This document shows, one piece after another, positions 33,668-42,508 of a DNA stretch of 64,000 nt; the stretch's first letter is position 1, and every line of letters starts with the position of its first letter. This stretch comes from Neobacillus kokaensis (lineage in GTDB: Bacteria > Bacillota > Bacilli > Bacillales > Cytobacillaceae): NCBI RefSeq assembly GCF_014656545.1, contig NZ_BNDS01000019.1, forward strand, positions 30,073-94,072, in the 5' to 3' direction. The notes beneath the pieces were generated by a model. The model was not told the DNA's origin. It was given only the letters and a program-made list of their open reading frames with translations, and did no database searches. The position numbers and the translations under genes are program-made.

Positions 33668-35184
33668 TTCAAATGACCTCCTTGGGATAGTGAATGTGAT
33701 AAATATTTCGGATGGCTTTCAACCATATCTTCCTTCGGCTCACCTAATTGGACTAACCATAAGTAAATAACAGCTAAGGATGTTGAGGTACGTTTGTGTA
33801 CCGATAAATATCCTATAGCACTTCCTGCCAGTAAGATGATGAAAAATAATAATACCGCGGGAAGTGAAGGCGGAATTCCATTGTTAACTGTTTCATGTAA
33901 CAGACTGCTGAAAGCACTATGAATCAAGCTGTACCCGATTGCCGCTCCAACGAGCAGAATCAATCCTGCAATGCGTCCAATCCGGCCATACCCAAAAGCA
34001 ACAAGCTGAGTCCACGCTAACGTTACAGACCAGCCTAAAATAAGTGCGCTGACCCATTGATAGGCCGCTTCAGGAGCAGACAGCCAAAAAGTAACGGCGG
34101 TCACAATGCCAATAATTCCTCCTGCCAACCTCCATAGAACGGACGGCGGCTGGAAAGAATAATCTACCGGGTCATGGTGCGGTACAGCAGATCCTGCCTG
34201 TAAGAATAAAGTAGATTTAAACAGACCATGTAACACGGCGTGAATAATCGCTGCCAAATAAGCACCTAAAGCACATTGAATCAACATAAATCCCATTTGT
34301 GCAATCGTAGAACCTACCAGTTGACGCTTATAATCAACCTGAACCAGCATGATTCCAGTGCCAATTAAAACTGAAATACTAGAGAGAATCAGTAAAATGA
34401 TCTGCGCTGCGTTACCATCATAAAATGGTGCAAAACGAGTCAACATAATCCCACCGGCATTGACAATTCCCGCATGCATAACGGCGGAAATAGGCGTTGG
34501 TGCAACGACCGAATCCAGGAGCCAGCGCTGGAATGGAAACTGTGCTGCTGGAATAATGACAGCCCCTATTAGCAAAAGAGTAATGCCAGTTCGCTCCCAA
34601 GAATCAATTTGAGAAAAAACTTTTTGGTTAAGTATAAATGACAGCTGCCAAGAACTTGTTAAGTATGTTAACCAGCCTATTGCAGCCAACAAGAGGATCC
34701 AGCTAAGGGCAAACATTCGCCCGGACAACACAGCCGCATTCCTTGCCACTCGCCATTCTTTATTAACCCTTATAAGCAATGCCAATCCAAAAAGTGTTGC
34801 CCCCCAGCAGCCTAGAAGAAGGCGAAGGTCATCACTTAGCCAGGCAAGTGCATCTGCAATTGTAGTAAATGTCAGCAGCGCAAAATATATTCGATAGGAA
34901 TAATCGCCAAGTAAGTAGCGAATAGAGTAACGCTGTACGATTAATCCAATGGTTAGGACAAACGCCGCCAGCAGCCATGATAAGGAATCATAAAGAAAAG
35001 GGCCAAAACTGATACTTCCAGTATTAGTAAATAGACCAACAAGAGCGATAATAGGAGGAAACGAAATAATTCCGACATGAATACGAACGAAAGATAGCGG
35101 AACTCTTGGATATAACATGCATAATGCACTAATCAATGAAAGTGTAAGAAATATCGTAAATACAGTTGGCAAGGAACTGAACAT
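33664..35184 (-). CDS. dabB: Inorganic carbon transporter membrane subunit DabB (NuoL-like)
   Basis: Proton-conducting antiporter-like membrane protein, homologous to complex I NuoL/NdhF, that powers DabA. About 13-14 helices; the Proton_antipo_M core includes FPFQRWLLDSVVAPTPISAV with a conserved Lys-less but typical PTPISAVMHAG motif, then AIIHAVLHGLFKSTLFL. The ATG at 35184 follows GGGAGGG by seven bases; the open frame extends 39 codons upstream without a ribosome site. About 506 residues. First gene of the dabBA-mpsC-ybcF-like operon. Confidence 0.92.
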   Translation of the reverse strand: MFSSLPTVFTIFLTLSLISALCMLYPRVPLSFVRIHVGIISFPPIIALVGLFTNTGSISFGPFLYDSLSWLLAAFVLTIGLIVQRYSIRYLLGDYSYRIYFALLTFTTIADALAWLSDDLRLLLGCWGATLFGLALLIRVNKEWRVARNAAVLSGRMFALSWILLLAAIGWLTYLTSSWQLSFILNQKVFSQIDSWERTGITLLLIGAVIIPAAQFPFQRWLLDSVVAPTPISAVMHAGIVNAGGIMLTRFAPFYDGNAAQIILLILSSISVLIGTGIMLVQVDYKRQLVGSTIAQMGFMLIQCALGAYLAAIIHAVLHGLFKSTLFLQAGSAVPHHDPVDYSFQPPSVLWRLAGGIIGIVTAVTFWLSAPEAAYQWVSALILGWSVTLAWTQLVAFGYGRIGRIAGLILLVGAAIGYSLIHSAFSSLLHETVNNGIPPSLPAVLLFFIILLAGSAIGYLSVHKRTSTSLAVIYLWLVQLGEPKEDMVESHPKYLSHSLSQGGHLN

Positions 35185-35299
35185 CACGCTTCCCTCCCTT
35201 GAGATAAATGAATGGAAACTGTCAAAACTCCGAAAATATTTTTCCTTTTTATTTGCTTCATTTCGGAACTTTCCTTTCTTTCCCATCAATTTTAACAAC

Positions 35300-35366
35300 A
35301 AAAAACCGACATTCTTTAAGGAATATTGGACATACTAGTCCACTATTCTTAAAAAAATGTCGGTTT
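35300..35366 (-). promoter_or_regulatory. Long leader hairpin with T-run upstream of dabB
   Basis: AAACCGACATT (35303-35313) pairs with AATGTCGGTTT (35356-35366), with inner pairing of GGAC/GTCC arms. Read on the minus strand it ends in T6, as an intrinsic terminator, about 115 bases before the dabB start and 190 bases after the previous gene. It could be the delayed terminator of the regulator gene or an attenuator of dabB. The rest of 35185-35559 shows nothing supported. Confidence 0.55.
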
Positions 35367-35559
35367 ACTATTAACTAGCCAAAAATGGTTCTTTAATCAG
35401 TCTACCTCATTATTTTCCAAGTTCACTTCTTCATTTTAGGTATTTACTTTTTCATCTAGTCAATTAAATTAACTTTATGCTAAAGCAAATCTATATTTTT
35501 TAGAAGTCATTAAAATATTTATGTTAGTAATATTACTGTTTATGAAACTTTCTGTCAAG

Positions 35560-36885
35560 TTAAATATCATTTTTTTGCCAAACCTTGCTAATCTTAAAAT
35601 CAATCCTGTATATTTTTCTTGGACGGCCGCGCAAATGCGGTGTTTCCTCTCCCACCTCTTTGGCGAACCCTTTTTTTTCAAGCTGGGTCAATATCCTGCG
35701 GGCACTTCTTGGCAGGATGCGAAGCTGATCGGCCAACTCCTGGGCTGTGATTTCATCCTTGTCCATTTTCTTTATAATAGCATAAATCTTGCTTATGGTG
35801 ACCGGACTTAAAGACGTTACTTCGCTCACCTGTTTAATTTCTTTGGAATTATAGGAGTAAGAGATACTCTCGGGTTTTCCTAAAGGTCCGTGGAACGTCT
35901 TGTCCTCGAAGGCAGCCATCCAATTCCCTTTACCATGCTCTAGCGCATGAAGCATCGCATTCCCCGCCCGAATTTCTGCATCATACGCTGACTGCCCGAT
36001 TCCGATTCCACATGTTACCAAGCCTTGTGTGATCAGCCCTGTTTCAGCGGCTTCAGGAATTACTGTAAACTCTCTGGTAATCTCTGAAAGTGCGCCGCGG
36101 GTAGTAAAAATAACAAACCGGCCCGGTCCAACTGACTTTAGTGAACCCTGTACCATTTTTGCATAGTTTAACAGTCTTTGCGTAATATTGATTTCAATGT
36201 TGTAAATCTCATCGGAAGCATAAGTTGATTTCGTTAAATGTGATAAGTAATCGAATTCAAACATTTGAACGGCAATTTGCCGGTTTTTAAAATGCAGCAT
36301 TTCATATGTTCTAAGGGCCATATTTAACACCGACTGAACCGCTGATTTTGTATGGGTAACACGAAACACCGGGACACCAAGCCGTTCAAGCTCAGTTTGT
36401 ACCTGCCAAGCACAAGTCACAGCGGCTTTTGTTTGACCGGAGCTCCATAAATGATAGTGATGATCAACTACTTCTTCAAGAGAATGATATTCTTTACTCA
36501 AACGATTTTGATGAAAAGGAACGGCTAACTCATCAAAGATTTGTCTTAATCCCGCTTCCGCTAAGGCATCAAAACTCAGCTCGTCCACTTCAAATTGATG
36601 TCGATAAAGGATTTGATATAATCTCCGATATAAACTTGTACCCGTATATGGGACATAAAACATCGGCTTATCGATCTGCCCCCATTCTTTTGCAACCGTA
36701 TACGGATATATCCCAGAAAAAAGCCACAAATCTACTTCATGGGAATGTACTTTAAGAAGTTCAATCACGTCTTCGTCGTAATAATGAAGCAGCGGTAAAC
36801 ACTGAAATTCGGGGTATTCATCCACTATGGATTTAATCCATGATAAATTGTCCTCAACCCCTATAAGTCCTACACGAATACTCAC
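35560..36885 (-). CDS. Putative transcriptional regulator with C-terminal winged helix
   Basis: 441 residues, no membrane segment. The N-terminal part (about 1-120, VGLIGVEDNLSWIKSIVDEY) resembles a receiver-like or PrpR-N-like alpha/beta sensor. The middle (about 205-340) looks like a degenerate GGDEF/nucleotide-cyclase fold (GPGRFVIFTTRGALSEI and TCGIGIGQSAYDAEIRAGNA). The end (about 355-430) is a winged helix with ITAQELADQLRILPRSARRI. The GTG start directly follows the stop of the 150-aa membrane gene, nine bases from GGGG. It probably controls the adjacent DUF3100/M20 genes. I do not recognise a named family. Confidence 0.7.
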   Translation of the reverse strand: MSIRVGLIGVEDNLSWIKSIVDEYPEFQCLPLLHYYDEDVIELLKVHSHEVDLWLFSGIYPYTVAKEWGQIDKPMFYVPYTGTSLYRRLYQILYRHQFEVDELSFDALAEAGLRQIFDELAVPFHQNRLSKEYHSLEEVVDHHYHLWSSGQTKAAVTCAWQVQTELERLGVPVFRVTHTKSAVQSVLNMALRTYEMLHFKNRQIAVQMFEFDYLSHLTKSTYASDEIYNIEINITQRLLNYAKMVQGSLKSVGPGRFVIFTTRGALSEITREFTVIPEAAETGLITQGLVTCGIGIGQSAYDAEIRAGNAMLHALEHGKGNWMAAFEDKTFHGPLGKPESISYSYNSKEIKQVSEVTSLSPVTISKIYAIIKKMDKDEITAQELADQLRILPRSARRILTQLEKKGFAKEVGEETPHLRGRPRKIYRIDFKISKVWQKNDI

Positions 36886-37338
36886 TTAAATGATCCCCTG
36901 TATTCTTAATATAAACTCGGCAATAACAGCAGAACCTAAATAAGTTCCAAACAACACGAGCATGCCAACGATAATACTTCTCCACCCCAATTTTGCAAAA
37001 TCTGCCCATGAACGCCCAATTGCAATCCCCGCATAAGCTAATATTGGTGTAGTAATGGCTAATAAATTTACGTCTGTCGTCCATTTTACCACTTGCTCTG
37101 ACCCCGGAACCCCAGGCATAGATACAATAATTGCAATAATCGAGATGTAGGCAATCGCCGGAACTTTAAACGGCAGCACCTTATCAAGGACTAGTCCCGC
37201 AAGGCTGATTAGGATTAAAACGATTATTCCCGGAATTGCCTTTACAGGCATAACACTATAACCGATCCAATTTCCAACGAGCGTGATAAGCCCGACAATA
37301 ATAAACACCATAATCCACTCTTGGATAGTTCGTAACAT
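36886..37338 (-). CDS. Small membrane protein, partner of DUF3100 protein
   Basis: 150 residues with about five hydrophobic helices (VFIIVGLITLVGNWIGYSVM at the start). It starts three bases after the DUF3100 gene and ends against the regulator gene. The pair of a 150-aa and a 267-aa membrane protein recalls two-component small exporters or importers. Function not known; a transport role for amidohydrolase substrates or products is inferred from the M20 neighbour. Confidence 0.7.
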   Translation of the reverse strand: MLRTIQEWIMVFIIVGLITLVGNWIGYSVMPVKAIPGIIVLILISLAGLVLDKVLPFKVPAIAYISIIAIIVSMPGVPGSEQVVKWTTDVNLLAITTPILAYAGIAIGRSWADFAKLGWRSIIVGMLVLFGTYLGSAVIAEFILRIQGII

Positions 37339-37341
37339 GTA

Positions 37342-38145
37342 TCAGCCCTCCACCTTGACCTTTGAAGCAGTCTTTTTATCTCGAAATTTTGTCAGAAATG
37401 CATAAAATTTTTCCGTTAACGGCAGTGCGATAAAAATACTTACATATAAGCCGGTAGCTGTAGAAATAAGATTACTGGCACCGGCAAGTGCAACAATGTC
37501 TTTTTCTAAGTTCGGAAAAGCCGAAACTAACGAACCGCTGGCTGCAGCCATCATACTGCCGCTCCCTACGCCTGAAGCCATCGCAAACGCTAATGGATGA
37601 AGCGGTGTAATCGTCGCCAAGATCCCGGAAATCAGCCCTAAAAACACGGCTCCAAAAATCGTACCAAAGATATAAATAGACATAACACCTCGACCCTCAG
37701 GCGAATTTAGTCCGTACTTGTCCATAATTAAGGCTACATTCGGTTCTCTTCCAATGGAATGTGTCATACCAATACTCTCCCGCTTTAAACCTAGTAATAC
37801 AGCTACTGGCAAGGCTATTAATAGTGTGGCTAGATGCCCAAGTTCCTGTAATATCAATGCCGGACCAACCTCTAAAATCGTGTTAACAGCCGGCCCTATT
37901 GTTACGCCAAATTTGGCCATTAATAAGCTGACTGCCAGAAAGACAAGCGTTTCCGCATTTTTTGATTGTTTTTCTTTAACAACAGGGGTAAAAAATACTC
38001 CAAGACCAATGATAATGGCATATAGCATTGGCAATAACAAAATGACACCGCTGCCGATAGACACTTTATGAGTTCCAATTAGTTCTGTAACGATTACAAT
38101 CCCTAAGACTACCACATGCAACCGCCAGTCTTTCCATAAATTCAT
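37342..38145 (-). CDS. DUF3100 family membrane protein (putative transporter)
   Basis: 267 residues, about eight hydrophobic helices. It contains PMLYAIIIGLGVFFTP, a central LGLKRESIGMTHSIGREPNVALI and a glycine/serine-rich ASGVGSGSMMAAASGSL near residue 190 that looks like a substrate-binding re-entrant loop. Resembles DUF3100 proteins, which often stand beside M20 peptidases. ATG start with AGGAGTG upstream. Part of an operon with the upstream M20 gene (27-bp gap) and two downstream genes. Confidence 0.75.
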   Translation of the reverse strand: MNLWKDWRLHVVVLGIVIVTELIGTHKVSIGSGVILLLPMLYAIIIGLGVFFTPVVKEKQSKNAETLVFLAVSLLMAKFGVTIGPAVNTILEVGPALILQELGHLATLLIALPVAVLLGLKRESIGMTHSIGREPNVALIMDKYGLNSPEGRGVMSIYIFGTIFGAVFLGLISGILATITPLHPLAFAMASGVGSGSMMAAASGSLVSAFPNLEKDIVALAGASNLISTATGLYVSIFIALPLTEKFYAFLTKFRDKKTASKVKVEG

Positions 38146-38171
38146 CTATGTTCACTCCTCTTGATGACGCG

Positions 38172-39344
38172 TTACTTTTTCTTCAAGTATTCCAATGCCG
38201 CCGTTCCCAGCACCTGCGCAGCCGTTAATAAAGCTCTTTCGTCTATATCAAATTTCGGATGGTGATGCGGATAACTCTCACGGCCGGGGATTCCTGCTCC
38301 CGTAAAGAAGAATGCACCTTTGACCTGCTGCAGGTAGTAGGCAAAATCTTCGCCGCCCATTTGTGGTTCATATTCCTTAACTGATGTAACAGTCGGAGCT
38401 GATTCAGCAATCTCAGCAATAAATTCCGTTTCTTCTTTATGGTTAACGGTCGCCGGATACCCTCTTGTAAATTGATAGTCGTAATCAGCATCTGCCGCCA
38501 TACATGTTCCCTTAACTACACGCTCGATTTCCTTTTCAATTTGATTTCGGATTTCTTCCTTAAAGGTTCGGACAGTACCTGTTAGGTTAACAGAATCGGC
38601 AATAATGTTATAAGGATTTTTGGCCTCAATGGAACAAATGGATACAACGGCCGAATCAAGTGCACTTACTCTCCTGCTGACGATTTGCTGCATATTGACA
38701 ATCAGCTGGCCGGCGATCGCAATACTGTCCTTTGTTAATTCCGGCTGGGAACCGTGTCCGCCATACCCTTGAATTTTAATATCAAAACGGTCGGGTGCGG
38801 CCATAAATGCCCCTGTGCGGTAGCCAATTTCTCCAAGCGGACAAGTAGCCCAAAGGTGAGTTCCAAATATAACATCAACCCCGTCAAGGCAGCCGTCTTT
38901 AATCATCGCAATCGCTCCTCCTGGAGGAATTTCTTCTGCATGCTGATGAATAAAGACTATATTTCCTTCCATCTCATCTTTCATCCGGTTAAGTGCTTTG
39001 GCAAGACCAAGCAATGCCGCAGTATGGCCATCGTGTCCACAGGCATGCATCACTCCATCAACCTTTGATTTGTAAGAAAAATCATTTTCCTCTTGAATTG
39101 GCAGAGCGTCAAAGTCTGCTCTTAAGGCAACAGTCGGCCCTGGTTTTCCTCCCCTTAAAGTGGCAACAACACCCCGTCCCCCCACATCCGTGCGGACTTC
39201 ATGCCCTAATTTTTCATGATAATCAGCAATCAATTTTGGCGTCTCTACTTCTTCAAAGGATAATTCAGGATACTGATGTAGATGGCGTCTAATTTCAACC
39301 ATTTCCTGAAAACCTTCTTCTAAGTAACGATACAATTGTTCCAC
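38172..39344 (-). CDS. M20 family amidohydrolase (N-acyl-amino-acid deacylase type)
   Basis: Metal-dependent amidohydrolase of the M20D/IAL-type group (hippurate hydrolase, acetyl-amino-acid deacetylase). Metal ligands are in HACGHDGHTAALL (about 96-108) and HQHAEEIPPGG, with further ones in HLWATCP and near the C-terminal PHHHPKFDID. 390 residues. The start is a GTG at 39344, six bases after GGAGGGG. Head of a four-gene operon with the DUF3100 pair and a regulator. Exact substrate not readable. Confidence 0.9.
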   Translation of the reverse strand: MEQLYRYLEEGFQEMVEIRRHLHQYPELSFEEVETPKLIADYHEKLGHEVRTDVGGRGVVATLRGGKPGPTVALRADFDALPIQEENDFSYKSKVDGVMHACGHDGHTAALLGLAKALNRMKDEMEGNIVFIHQHAEEIPPGGAIAMIKDGCLDGVDVIFGTHLWATCPLGEIGYRTGAFMAAPDRFDIKIQGYGGHGSQPELTKDSIAIAGQLIVNMQQIVSRRVSALDSAVVSICSIEAKNPYNIIADSVNLTGTVRTFKEEIRNQIEKEIERVVKGTCMAADADYDYQFTRGYPATVNHKEETEFIAEIAESAPTVTSVKEYEPQMGGEDFAYYLQQVKGAFFFTGAGIPGRESYPHHHPKFDIDERALLTAAQVLGTAALEYLKKK

Positions 39345-39611
39345 GATAATCCCCTCCAAAATATTTCGAACTTACGGTTCATTTATGGTTATGTCCTAAA
39401 TTATATGTGCTGGAATTATTTTTCGTCAATATCTAATATTCAGAATTATTTTAACCAAAATATAATCAATAAAGAAATATATTCAAAAAAAGTTATTCTG
39501 AAACTTTTTCTATTAACTAAAAATTTAATGTTTTTACAGTTTAACTAATAAAAAATATTTGTTTTATCATTTATATTTATTTTATTAATATAATTTATCG
39601 AGAAATCAAAA

Positions 39612-39654
39612 TTGAAACCCTATTGAAAAAATTATATAAACTCTATATAGTTTA
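39612..39654 (+). promoter_or_regulatory. Promoter of the M20-AbgT operon with palindromic operator
   Basis: -35 TTGAAA (39612-39617), 17-bp spacer, -10 TATAAA (39635-39640). TAAACT-CTATAT-AGTTTA (39637-39654) is a palindrome over the -10 and start site. The remaining divergent region 39345-39611 is AT-rich; no other element is supported. Confidence 0.6.
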
Positions 39655-39706
39655 TTAACGTAGTAAAGCATTATCAAATTAATAGATTAAGAGGAGTGGA
39701 CCGAAA

Positions 39707-40888
39707 ATGATGACTAGTGATCTCGGGCAGCGAATAGAAGAGGTATTCCAAGATGTAACAAAGTGGCGCCGTTACTTACATCAGCACCCGGAGCTATCTT
39801 TTCAAGAATATAATACAGCTCAATTTGTTTATGACATCCTTGAAGGGTTTGGTGGATTGGAGCTTTCTAGACCAACAAAAACAAGCGTAGTAGCACGATT
39901 AAAAGGAGAAAAGCCAGGTAAAGTCATTGCGCTTCGTGCCGATATGGACGCACTTCCGATTAAGGAGGAAACAGCGCTGCCGTTTGCATCTGAAATGGAT
40001 GGCGTCATGCACGCATGCGGACATGACGGACATACAGCAATGCTATTAGGTGCAGCAAAAATATTAAAAGAATTTAAATCCTCTTTGAGCGGTGAGGTCG
40101 TGTTTATTTTTCAACACGCTGAAGAGTTACCTCCAGGCGGTGCACAGGAATTGGTGACTGCAGGAGTCCTCAATGGTGTACACCAAGTAGCCGGAATCCA
40201 TTTAATGAGTACTTATCCATATGGAACAATTAACATCCGCAAAGGGGCTATTTCTTCAGCGAGTGATATTTTCACTATTATTGTCCAAGGAAAAGGCGGT
40301 CATGCCTCAACACCTGAGCTGTCCATCGACCCATTAGCAGCCGGAGCACAAATTGTTACTGGCCTTCATCATATCGTTTCACGATCTGTCCGTCCTTTAA
40401 ACTCCGCGGTCATTTCTGTTACGAGATTCCACGGCGGCGATGCAGTGAATGTCATACCTGATACCGTTGAAATTGGCGGATCTGTTAGAACTCTTGATAA
40501 AGAAACTCGTGAATTAATTAAAAATCGGATTAGCGAGGTTGCCGAAGGAATTGCGAAAGCACACGGGGCCGAAGTAAAAGTGGAATACACCTATGGTTAT
40601 GACTCAGTGATTAATAACGACGAATTGACGGATGAAATTGTAAGTATGATTGAAGAATACTTCCCTGACCGAAAGCTTCAATGGATTGATCCGATGCTTG
40701 GAGGTGAGGATTTCTCGGCTTACAGTAACACAAAACCAGGCTGCTTTGTATTTATTGGCGCCGGAAATGAAGAAAAAGGTATTGTGTATCCTCACCATCA
40801 TCCGAAATTTGATGTCGATGAAGCATCGATGAAAGACGGATTGAAGTTCCATGTCCTTACTGCTTTAACGCTTACAAACAAATCATAG
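39707..40888 (+). CDS. M20 family amidohydrolase, partner of AbgT transporter
   Basis: 393 residues, about half identical in pattern to the divergent M20 gene. Metal-binding motifs are HACGHDGHTAMLL and FQHAEELPPGG, with C-terminal YPHHHPKFDVD. It is 12 bp upstream of an AbgT-family transporter gene, the same pairing as abgA/B with abgT in E. coli, where p-aminobenzoyl-glutamate is imported and cleaved. Here a single-subunit enzyme is present, so N-acyl amino acids or related amides are the likely substrates. Ribosome site GAGGAG, ten bases from the ATG. Confidence 0.9.
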   Translation: MMTSDLGQRIEEVFQDVTKWRRYLHQHPELSFQEYNTAQFVYDILEGFGGLELSRPTKTSVVARLKGEKPGKVIALRADMDALPIKEETALPFASEMDGVMHACGHDGHTAMLLGAAKILKEFKSSLSGEVVFIFQHAEELPPGGAQELVTAGVLNGVHQVAGIHLMSTYPYGTINIRKGAISSASDIFTIIVQGKGGHASTPELSIDPLAAGAQIVTGLHHIVSRSVRPLNSAVISVTRFHGGDAVNVIPDTVEIGGSVRTLDKETRELIKNRISEVAEGIAKAHGAEVKVEYTYGYDSVINNDELTDEIVSMIEEYFPDRKLQWIDPMLGGEDFSAYSNTKPGCFVFIGAGNEEKGIVYPHHHPKFDVDEASMKDGLKFHVLTALTLTNKS

Positions 40889-40900
40889 AAGGAGGCTCTC

Positions 40901-42445
40901 ATGGCTCAACAAACATCATTAGCTGAAAACACACCCAAACAGAAAAAGTCATTTTTTGACCGAATGCTGGATTCGATTGAATATGCCGGTAACAAATTAC
41001 CAGATCCAATCGTATTGTTTTTTATTCTTTGCGGTATTACGTTGTTAATTGCCTATATTGCTTCTCTTTTTAATGTATCAGCAGTTCACCCGGTTACTGG
41101 TGAAAAAGTAGTCATTAATAATCTATTGGATCGTGAAGGGGTAGTCGAAATCCTCACAAAAATGGTGACCAATTTTAGTTCATTTGCCCCGCTTGGCATG
41201 GTATTGGTCATGATGATTGGAGTTGGGCTTGCTGAACAAAGTGGATTTTTTACCTCCATTATGAAGCGGGCTGTCATTGCCACTCCTAAAAAAATCATTA
41301 TTCCTAGTATTATTTTAATTGCGATTGTGGCCAATGCTGCTGGTGATGCCGGTCCAATCGTATTGCCACCGCTTGCGGCAACGATCGTCATGGCATTTGG
41401 TTACCACCCGCTTGTAGGGTTAGTCGTTGCCTATGCTTCAGATTTAGGAGCCTTTGCTGCGAATTTAATTATTGGTATGTCAGATACACTTGTTGCCGGT
41501 TTTACAGGACCAGCTGCACAAACCGTCAATCCAGACTATACCGCCAACCCTGCTATGAACTATTATTTTATTGTGGTTTCAACGATTATATTGTTATTTG
41601 TTTCCTTATGGGTTACCCACAAATTTACGATTCCCCGCTTTGGTACGTATACAGGTGAAATTGAAAAAATGGAGGGAGTAACACCTGAGGAGCACCGTGG
41701 ATTGAAGTGGGCGGGTATTGCTACATTGATTTTTGTGCTGGCTTTATTATCTATGCTTATTCCTGAAAACGGGTTGTTACGTAATCCTAAGACAGGATCA
41801 ATTATTGAAGATTCACCGTTCATTAATGGCATTGTGCCGCTCATCACGATTCTTTTCTTTATACCTGGTCTTTTCTACGGAATTGGCTCCAAATCGATAA
41901 AGACATCGAAGGATTTTGGAGAAATGCTTGGGAAATCAATGAGCACGATGGGACCATATATCGTTCTAGTATTTGCCGCTGCTCAGCTGCTTGCTTTTTT
42001 CGGTGCAACCAACTTAGGTCCGATTATTGCGATTAAAGGAGCGGAATTTCTAAAAGCAATCGGATTTACTGGCATTCCTTTAATTGTTTGTTTTATTATC
42101 TTTGTTGCCTGTGTTAACTTGTTAATTGGCAGCGCATCAGCAAAATGGGCAATTCTAGCTCCAATTTTCGTGCCGATGTTTATGTACTTGGATTATCACC
42201 CTGCGTTTATCCAAGCAATCTACCGTGTCGGTGATTCAATTACAAATCCAATTACACCAATGCTTCCATACCTTGTATTGTTATTATCATTCGCTAAAAA
42301 ATATGATAGCAAAATTGGCTTAGGGACACTAATATCAGCCTTATTCCCATACACACTATTCTTTGGCATCTTCTGGATTATACTAGTTATCATCTGGTAC
42401 CTAGTAGGATTTCCAGTGGGTCCAGAAGGCCCCATACATTTATAA
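40901..42445 (+). CDS. AbgT family transporter
   Basis: 514-residue membrane transporter of the p-aminobenzoyl-glutamate family. It starts with a basic cytoplasmic tail, then DRMLDSIEYAGNKLPDPIVL, the family opening. Family marks include NAAGDAGPIVLPPLAA (about 146-161) and SASAKWAILAPIFVPM near residue 417. About 11-13 helices. AbgT proteins import aminobenzoyl-glutamate or export sulfonamides with proton coupling. Co-transcribed with the preceding M20 enzyme. Confidence 0.93.
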   Translation: MAQQTSLAENTPKQKKSFFDRMLDSIEYAGNKLPDPIVLFFILCGITLLIAYIASLFNVSAVHPVTGEKVVINNLLDREGVVEILTKMVTNFSSFAPLGMVLVMMIGVGLAEQSGFFTSIMKRAVIATPKKIIIPSIILIAIVANAAGDAGPIVLPPLAATIVMAFGYHPLVGLVVAYASDLGAFAANLIIGMSDTLVAGFTGPAAQTVNPDYTANPAMNYYFIVVSTIILLFVSLWVTHKFTIPRFGTYTGEIEKMEGVTPEEHRGLKWAGIATLIFVLALLSMLIPENGLLRNPKTGSIIEDSPFINGIVPLITILFFIPGLFYGIGSKSIKTSKDFGEMLGKSMSTMGPYIVLVFAAAQLLAFFGATNLGPIIAIKGAEFLKAIGFTGIPLIVCFIIFVACVNLLIGSASAKWAILAPIFVPMFMYLDYHPAFIQAIYRVGDSITNPITPMLPYLVLLLSFAKKYDSKIGLGTLISALFPYTLFFGIFWIILVIIWYLVGFPVGPEGPIHL

Positions 42446-42453
42446 AATAAAGA

Positions 42454-42508
42454 AGGGCCAGTTTTTAATCTCCTTTGAGGAATCTTAAAAAATGGCCCTG
42501 TATTTTTT
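42454..42508. terminator. Terminator between convergent AbgT and ycgQ-like genes
   Basis: AGGGCCA (42454-42460) pairs with TGGCCCT (42493-42499) with inner AT pairing, then a T-rich tail on the plus strand. Confidence 0.7.

Noticed and set aside
35475..35681. 68-codon minus-strand frame overlapping the regulator 3' end
   Set aside because: Out of frame with the regulator, no family resemblance and no ribosome site.
39336..39548. 70-codon plus-strand frame in the M20 divergent region
   Set aside because: No ribosome site; low-complexity F/N/I-rich translation typical of AT-rich noncoding DNA.
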